In this document: in pieces, positions 59,701 through 64,000 of the stretch
Layout: every line of letters starts with the position of its first letter
Numbering within the stretch: the first letter of the stretch is position 1
Source: Sclerodactyla briareus
Taxonomy: Eukaryota; Echinodermata; Holothuroidea; Dendrochirotida; Sclerodactylidae
Assembly (NCBI GenBank): GCA_026419785.1
Contig: JAODTK010005771.1
Span: 907,501 to 971,500, forward strand
Direction of reading: 5' to 3'
Length of the DNA: 64,000 nucleotides
Made by a program: the position numbers and the translations under genes
The notes under the pieces: generated by a model
The model's input: the letters and a program-made list of their open reading frames with translations, nothing else
What the model was told of the DNA's origin: nothing
The model's database searches: none

Positions 59701-62652
59701 ATAGTCGAGCTATCCCACACTGGAAATGGTCAGAGAAGACAGGTTTTAAAACAGTGTGGGTGCTAAAGAAGCCTTTCCATTCCCAATGGCTGGGAGGGGA
59801 GGGGGGGGGGGCTGTTGGGGGGGGGGGCGGGGGGCCGGGGGGGGGGGGACAGGGGGGTGTTGGGGAATTTGGGGGTTAATTTGCCGGGGGGGGCCAATGG
59901 TTTGACCATTTCCTATTTGCTAACAGCTAGTATATCCCCAGGGCACTGAGTGTCCAGGGGGTTCATGCTTTGGGCTGCACCGTCGCCTCCGTCTCTGCTG
60001 GCCCGTCTCCGCTGCGCGTTTCTCGTTAGCGCTCTAGCTCTTCAATGCCTTGTCCGACTTACTTGAAACTTGGCACACATGTGGGGGTCGCCACCCGCTC
60101 TCTGCTGGCGGCGGCCATCTTGATTTTCGCACTAATGCATTGTATTCTCGTTCGCGCTCTAGCTCTCCAACCGCATCGTCTCCGATTTACTTGGAACTTG
60201 GCACCCAATGTTCGTCATGTGAAAATCTGGAACAAGTTTCGAAGTGGGCTGGGCCACAACCCTCTAACGGTGGCCCATCTTGGATTTTTCGCGAAGCTGA
60301 GACTTTTTTGCCGATTTGCACGTTTCGGAACATGGCGATCGTTTGGGACCAACTTCAATTTTTCGCTCTTGGACCCCACATAGCGCCATCTGAATTTTTT
60401 CCGCAAAAGATGCTTATCTGATTGACTTTGGAAATTTGTGTACGGTCCGCCATGAAGAAATTTCTCATGATTTTGAAAAGTGGGCGTGGCCGCACCTCTC
60501 CCACGCGGCGAGTCTTGGATTTTTCGACGGACTGACTTATTTGCAGATATGCACGTTACTTTCGGAACTGGTCGATCGTTTTGGGACCAACTTTAATTTT
60601 CGCCCCAATTGGACCCACAAATGGCGGCCATTTTGATTTTCTTTTCTTCTTCGCACAAATAAGGCTTTAATTCCGTTACTTGAACTTGGTGGTCCAGTTC
60701 GCCATGAAGAATCCTGATGATTGTGAAAGTGGGGGCGTTGGCCACAACCCCTCACGGGCGGCCCATCTTGGATTTTTCGACGGACTGACTTATTTGCAGA
60801 TATGCCGTTTCGGAACATCTGGATCGGTTTTGGGACCCACTTTAATTTTCACCTAACCCCATTGGACCCCCAATAGCAAGCCATTTTGAATTTCTTCTTC
60901 TGCAAAAATAATGCTTTATCGGATTGACTTGAAACTTGGTGTACAGATCCTCCATGAAGGAATCTTAGACGATTCCGAAAGTGGGCTTGGCCACCCCTCC
61001 ACTGGCGCCATCTTGGATTTTCTGACGAACTGACTTTTTCTCAGATTTGCGCGTTTCGGAACATGGTGATCATTTTGGGACCCACTTCAGTTTCCGCCTC
61101 ATGGGACCACACACGGCGGTCATTTTGATTTTTTTTCACAAAACCAGCGCTTTATTCGATTCACTTGAAACATACGCGATTTTCCCAACTTTGTCAGAGA
61201 TTTGAATGAACGAAACGGGTGGATGGGGGCTACATTGTTCCTCACGAAGTTAGAAGAAGTCATTTCGAAGCCACGTGGCCGTCAAATTTGCATAATTCAT
61301 GTGCCCATTAACTTCCATGGACTGCAACAAAACTTGGTGGATGAAGTTATCTTGGTTGATGAGCCAAAGGGGGTGTTGTTATGGGGTGGGGTGTACAAAA
61401 TGTTCAGTAGGTGTGGTGATTCTGGATACCACACGGAACTTGAATCATTGTGAAGTTAGCGACTGAATGGAAAGAAAAGGACATTATATCTAATATTTTC
61501 CGTTTTGGAGCAGCTTCATTGAAGACAAAAAAAAATGCCGCACAGCAGGCCAGAAATGGCTGTCAATGGACAACTTTGTTCTGATTTGATTGAAATTGAG
61601 AGGTTACTTCCATGTTTATTTTTAGGCCCTATGGAATTCCATCAGAAAGTATAGTTGAATTATGCACAACACTGTGATGACAGTGTCATTGAATCTGGTT
61701 GGCGACATATGCTCTGTTCGCAATTGACTCTTCTTTCATTTTGTAAGCGTTCTTTCGCACCGAACTAACGTTTGTCTGTGACTCTGTGGAATGCACATAT
61801 ATCGCGAGGCAGCAGGCCCTGTCCCACGAACAATAGGCGAGTGACAAAGGACAGGAAAGCGATCGTCACACAAGACTGGGCACTATGATGGTTGCGCGCG
61901 GTCGAGTGTGACGTCGGCCATGTGTGGGGCAGAGGAGCGTTTGGCGTGGGAAAATCGGGATTCTGTGCAGAGCCCTGTCACTATTCTTAGCCAGGTTTGA
62001 TAGCCTATCTCTGACAATAGGAGCAAATATGCCCAGGATCGATTTAAAATATTTACACAAGTGACGTCAGCGGGGGGTAGGGGGGGGTACCTCTATGGGG
62101 AGAAAAGAAGCAAAATGAGGGAATTCCCCTCCATTTTTAGGGGCATTTAAAGAGGCATTGCCTAATTATCTCGGTCATTTGCACCGCCCAGATTATTGAA
62201 AATGAAAGTCATTGGTGGGTTGGTTTTAGGTTTACAACTTGTTGCTATAAACCCCACTATTGTCATTGTAAGTCAGACTATCAGTCATTTGTGATTCTTG
62301 GTGATGTGCATAATCGTTCAGTCGTCTACCACTTATCAGTGGCATGGGTTATCCCCGCCTCCCCCGGAGATGTTTGTCACAAGCAAAATTTAGGTGCGTC
62401 CAATAATTTCTGTTGTTGTGTTCCAGGAGGCCAGAACTGCATGTTTTGAATGTGGGAATCAAGTTTAATTGTTCAAATGACAGAGAGCAATGTTATCTCA
62501 ATCTCACATATTTTTGTTTTACAGAATTTAACTTTGCAATGAATTCTCCGTCAACGATAGCAGCCAGTAGTATCTCCTCCGCAGCTCACCACCTCAGGTT
62601 CTCCATTCCCCATTGAACGAAAGAGGTTGCACAACGTACCAATATTGACGTG
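44499..62652 (+). CDS. CycD: Cyclin D gene, exons 1-4 (partial, 3' end not in window)
   Basis: This locus encodes a D-type cyclin, the regulatory partner of CDK4/6 that drives G1 progression by phosphorylating retinoblastoma-family proteins in the nucleus. Four exons are seen on the plus strand: 44499-44701, 48621-48853, 56513-56685 and 62525-62652. Introns run 44702-48620, 48854-56512 and 56686-62524, with usual GT/AG ends. Together they give the N-terminal Rb-binding motif, the whole first cyclin fold and the start of the second. Exon order and intron phases (phase 0 after exon 1, phase 1 after exon 3) follow the vertebrate CCND plan. The fifth exon, which in the family carries the C-terminal PEST and threonine degradation signal, was not found before the window ends. 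Frame breaks within exons look like sequencing indels, because splice sites and motifs are intact on both sides of each. It is a cyclin rather than another cell-cycle protein because all motifs occur in the right order. Confidence 0.93.
45374..45394 (+). repeat. G21 homopolymer
   Basis: An uninterrupted run of 21 G lies in cyclin D intron 1, one of about 30 long G or C runs in the window. Confidence 0.8.
45574..45596 (+). repeat. G23 homopolymer
   Basis: A second uninterrupted G run lies 180 bases after the previous one, in the same intron. Confidence 0.8.
46723..47128 (-). CDS. Unidentified coding-like segment in antisense of cyclin D intron 1
   Basis: Minus-strand frames 46916-47128 and 46723-46935 overlap by 20 bases and join into one reading of about 135 residues if one base shift is allowed near 46920. 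Words include GFHKCWEAITEAGPGYAF and NLVRDYLYMGLIEE. No family, start or splice sites are recognised. It could be part of an unrecognised transposon or two chance frames. Confidence 0.2.
48505..48514 (+). promoter_or_regulatory. NRF1-type palindrome GCGCATGCGC
   Basis: This is a perfect NRF1 consensus core inside a CpG-rich patch (48478-48545), 107 bases before cyclin D exon 2. It could mark an internal promoter or enhancer of the gene. Confidence 0.35.
48621..48853 (+). CDS. CycD: Cyclin D exon 2 (cyclin box core)
   Basis: The exon follows a TTTTCCGTAG acceptor and begins VCD, then (with small indels) an EQR-CEE stretch. This matches the family's VCEEQKCEEEVF, directly continuing exon 1's WMYE. 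Further on are LDRYLAV (48682-48702), the cyclin-box NYLDRFL helix; an RLQ word near 48718; ETVPMTAEK (48775-48801), matching KETIPLTAEK; and LVIYTDE (48810-48830), matching CIYTDN. The donor GTGAGT is at 48854. At 233 nt it is slightly longer than the 216-nt human exon. Several one-base insertions, including one in the run of G near 48735, break the frame about seven times. The lysine and glutamate of the CDK-binding surface fall in this exon in the family. The density of frameshifts without loss of motif order favours base-calling errors over a pseudogene, but polished reads would be needed to prove it. Confidence 0.9.
50497..50577. mobile_element. Short MITE with AAACACAAAACGTTTTTAAA ends
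   Basis: The left end AAACACAAAACGTTTTTAAA and the right end, read inward, AAACACCACAAAACGTGTTTAG form a terminal inverted repeat around a 35-base AT-rich core. A related sequence with CCTACAAACACAAGCAACGTTCAAAAAC starts at 40598. Confidence 0.45.
52640..52760 (+). pseudogene. Decayed LTR-retrotransposon reverse transcriptase fragment
   Basis: One frame reads KLIYLDDLILFFSG, with the YLDD catalytic box at 52650-52661. In a shifted frame 60 bases on (52709-52735) is HWQRVKLIL. In Ty3/gypsy reverse transcriptases the YxDD box is followed by a similar ExHxxxLxxV helix at this distance. The flanking domains (protease, RNase H, integrase) and LTRs are not recognisable, and the frame is broken, so this is a remnant. 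It lies in cyclin D intron 2. An accidental match is possible, because only about 40 codons agree. Confidence 0.4.
54105..54200 (+). repeat. 26-bp tandem repeat, 3.7 copies
   Basis: The unit CCACTCTATGCACCCCCCAC plus CCCGTC (26 bases) is repeated exactly at 54105, 54131 and 54157, with a partial fourth copy from 54183 that runs into the 262-bp duplication. Copies are identical, so the expansion is recent or homogenised. Confidence 0.9.
54187..54713 (+). repeat. 262-bp direct tandem duplication
   Basis: Two copies (about 54187-54449 and 54450-54713) share, for example, GCGATCATTTGCAACTGACCC at 54208 and 54470, a 262-base period. They differ at only a few positions, so this is a young duplication. 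Each starts with a CTATGCACCC word shared with the adjoining 26-bp array, which may have primed the event. It lies in cyclin D intron 2. Confidence 0.88.
56513..56685 (+). CDS. CycD: Cyclin D exon 3 (end of first cyclin fold)
   Basis: A long pyrimidine tract ending TTTTTTTCCCACAG precedes the exon, and it ends before GTAAAT at 56686. Reading with small frame shifts gives EIDILRTL, then KWDLSAV, then TPIDFLPLILHSLPI (from about 56575). These align with the family's LLLVNKLKWDLAAxTPxDFIEHxLSKLP. The end reads AQT...ALCSF followed by a lone G, matching HAQTFxALCAT and ending in phase 1. That G joins AA of exon 4 to complete a glutamate codon, the same junction phase as in vertebrate CCND genes. 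Length is 173 nt against 160 nt in human CCND1. It lies 7.7 kb after exon 2 in the same orientation. One frame is open over the whole exon by chance, but the motifs show that the true reading frame shifts two or three times. Confidence 0.88.
59795..59895 (+). repeat. G-rich low-complexity block
   Basis: Runs of 7-10 G separated by single T, C or A bases cover about 100 bases directly before the Helentron-like head at 59929; it is a G-quadruplex candidate on the plus strand. Confidence 0.75.
59929..61175 (+). repeat. Tandem array of about 245-bp units with a Helentron-like 5' head
   Basis: The head reads TATATCCCCAGGGCACTGAGTGTCC, like the 5' ends at 5753 and 9933, then a CGCCTCCGTCTC segment (59985-60010). 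Four tandem units follow, marked by AGTGGGC-GGCCACA at about 60244, 60480, 60729 and 60982, so spacings are about 236, 249 and 253. Each unit carries GGCCATCTTGGATTTTTCG, a TTTCGGAACATGGCGATCGTTTTGGGACC-like segment and GGCGGCCATTTTGATTTT. No 3' hairpin is visible. The array lies in cyclin D intron 3. Confidence 0.65.
62525..62652 (+). CDS. CycD: Cyclin D exon 4 (second cyclin fold)
   Basis: After the acceptor TTTTTGTTTTACAG the exon opens with the last two bases of a split codon, then FNFAMNSPSTIAASSIS, which aligns with the family's DVKFISNPPSMVAAGSV, followed by a SAAHHL stretch. After a frame break around 62600-62620, another frame gives KEVAQRTNIDV, corresponding to the helix that precedes the last exon (family pattern RVIKCDPD or similar). 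The exon ends at GTG followed by GTAAGT (donor 62653). It is 128 nt against 149 nt in human CCND1, so a few bases may be missing here. An in-frame stop in one frame (near 62616) is an artefact of the shift. Nothing resembling the CLxACQEQIE helix of the final exon is seen in the remaining 1.3 kb. Confidence 0.88.
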
Positions 62653-62867
62653 GTAAGTAGTAGTTCAGTAGCATGGTCTCCTATGAGTTGGGGCAGCTCT
62701 TTGACACTCTATTGTAGGCCTGATCTTTTCTAGATTAGGAACCAGATCCTGATACCGTCTTCCAAATCACCTTCTTACAGTTTTCAAAATGACTTATGGT
62801 TGGATCATAGCACATGGATAGCAGTGGAAAAAAGCGTGGGTTCCATCCATGAGGACCTGATGAATAA

Positions 62868-62960
62868 CCCCCCTCCCCCCACCCCCTCCCCCCACCCTCC
62901 CCCCACCCTCCCCCCACCCTCCCCCCACCCTCCCCCCACCCTCCCCCCCACCATCCCCCA
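62868..62960 (+). repeat. 11-bp C-rich minisatellite
   Basis: ACCCTCCCCCC is repeated about seven times with minor variants. On the minus strand it reads as closely spaced G-runs (GGGGGG T GGG A), a strong G-quadruplex candidate. It sits 216 bases after the cyclin D exon 4 donor. Confidence 0.85.
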
Positions 62961-64000
62961 ATCCTCACACTAAAAACCCCTGAATACAAACCAGGATAAT
63001 GGTTGGGAGAGACGGAGATGTCTGAGAGACCTTTGTCCAAGGAAATGATGTGGGTATAAATATAGTTTGAATAGACCATTTAAGGTCTATTTTTCAATTG
63101 GTACTGATATGGGAATGGGATCAGGCGGCCAAAACTCCAGCTCCTCCAGGACAATTTCCCAGAGGATCAACCCAAACAAAAGAGTTCTCCCAGGGTGTCA
63201 CAGAATGGGGCCTTTATGGAGAGACCCTAATCTGTAATGTTTTATTGCAGTCCCAGCGGTGTTTAAAACCTTTATCAAACGGTCATTTATAGGCGCAAAA
63301 GTGCATTCCTGGAGATCTCTGCCATACGGCCGTTGCCAGTTGTCAGGGATTATGTGTTACTGGCATTTCTCCACCCATTGGTGGCTAGCCTCACTTCCTG
63401 AGACAGTTATGGACTCACTTTACGACTTTGCTGTTCATTGCTTCTTGAAATAATGTAGCCCCCCCCCCCTAACATTTGGTGGAGTTTACTCCTGGTGATA
63501 GTGACAGGTGATTGGAGGGCCTCATGCGAGGGGGGGATGGAGGCACATTCTAGAGGCGTGAAGGAGTGTTTGGTTACCTAGGCTATTCAGGAGCTGTATT
63601 GCATGTTTGGATATCTTTAGTGTAAAGTTAAAGCTGGGGAGCAGGCTGGGAGAACTCGTCCTTTGTCCTCAGGAATTAAATCTATCAGCCATTGGAGAGG
63701 GGTAGGAGGGTGGACTGAGTTCGTTGAAAACAGGTAGCTGTAGGTACCTGGCTGCTGATCTGGGACAATGCTGTTTCAGCTATAAAAAGTATGTCCAGAA
63801 TGTTCACGGTTATAGTATGAGATTATAATCGTGTGTCAAAAGTCAAAGTGTTCACTGACCGCTCGACGTTGCCGATTACAGTGTGTAAAACAATTTTTCG
63901 AAACTCCCGGCTGATGAAAACGACACATCCTTGTACTGTAGCACAACACTTTACAGATCCCCCCTCCCCTAATACTTATCAACAATACCATCTAAAAGAT

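Noticed and set aside
63240..63300. TTTTATTGCAG acceptor as a possible cyclin D last exon
   Set aside because: The following sequence has no CQEQI-like helix and is stopped in every frame within a few codons.
1..64000. CRISPR arrays, operons, rRNA genes
   Set aside because: Repeats are transposons or satellites without regular spacers; no rRNA-like segment or bacterial gene organisation is seen.

Overview
This is a eukaryotic, intron-bearing nuclear DNA window, most likely from a marine invertebrate deuterostome; an echinoderm is my best guess and a hemichordate the main alternative. The reasons are the long AT-balanced non-coding stretches, many copies of the TAGGCCTA word, several families of short interspersed DNA transposons, and one animal-type gene with conserved intron positions. 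There is no bacterial gene layout, operon, rRNA or CRISPR array. Coding exons and repeat copies both carry frequent one-base insertions and deletions, so the sequence reads like an insufficiently polished long-read assembly. Frame breaks should not be taken as pseudogenisation without checking.

The one gene I can name is a D-type cyclin on the plus strand. Four exons are visible: 44499-44701 (start codon, LxCxE Rb-binding motif, start of the cyclin box), 48621-48853 (core of the cyclin box), 56513-56685 (end of the first cyclin fold) and 62525-62652 (second fold). The introns are about 3.9, 7.7 and 5.8 kb. The exon 1/2 junction is phase 0 and the exon 3/4 junction is phase 1, as in vertebrate CCND genes. 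The last coding exon (C-terminal tail) was not found and probably lies beyond the window.

The first 44 kb is mostly transposon debris. The main family (about 2.1-2.6 kb; copies at 5753-8400, 9933-12074 and 17553-20738, plus fragments) has the hallmarks of a non-autonomous rolling-circle element of the Helentron/HINE type. It has a 5' end beginning TC, a TATCCCCGCA/TGCGGGGATA asymmetric terminal inverted repeat, a 3' hairpin, and a CTAG end. Its interior is built of tandem units rich in AGGTCA half-sites, with a perfect DR1 nuclear-receptor-type element in each of the three long copies. One copy is split by a 1.13 kb hAT-type element with a recognisable 8-bp target duplication. Other families are a (CGATA)n-containing MITE (2.57, 3.76, 34.5 and 40.9 kb), a second hAT-like element (38.07-40.01 kb), a dispersed pair at 13.08 and 33.19 kb, and a SINE-like family at 0.9 and 9.35 kb.

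The cyclin D introns hold a decayed LTR-retrotransposon reverse transcriptase (52.6 kb), a 26-bp tandem array beside a 262-bp direct duplication (54.1-54.7 kb), and a four-unit array of about 245-bp repeats (60.2-61.2 kb). A G-quadruplex-prone 11-bp minisatellite lies just after exon 4 (62.87 kb). Long G or C homopolymers are strikingly frequent throughout. Several coding-looking stretches (14.3-14.8 kb minus, 22.69 kb plus, 46.7-47.1 kb minus) could not be assigned to a family and are reported with low confidence.
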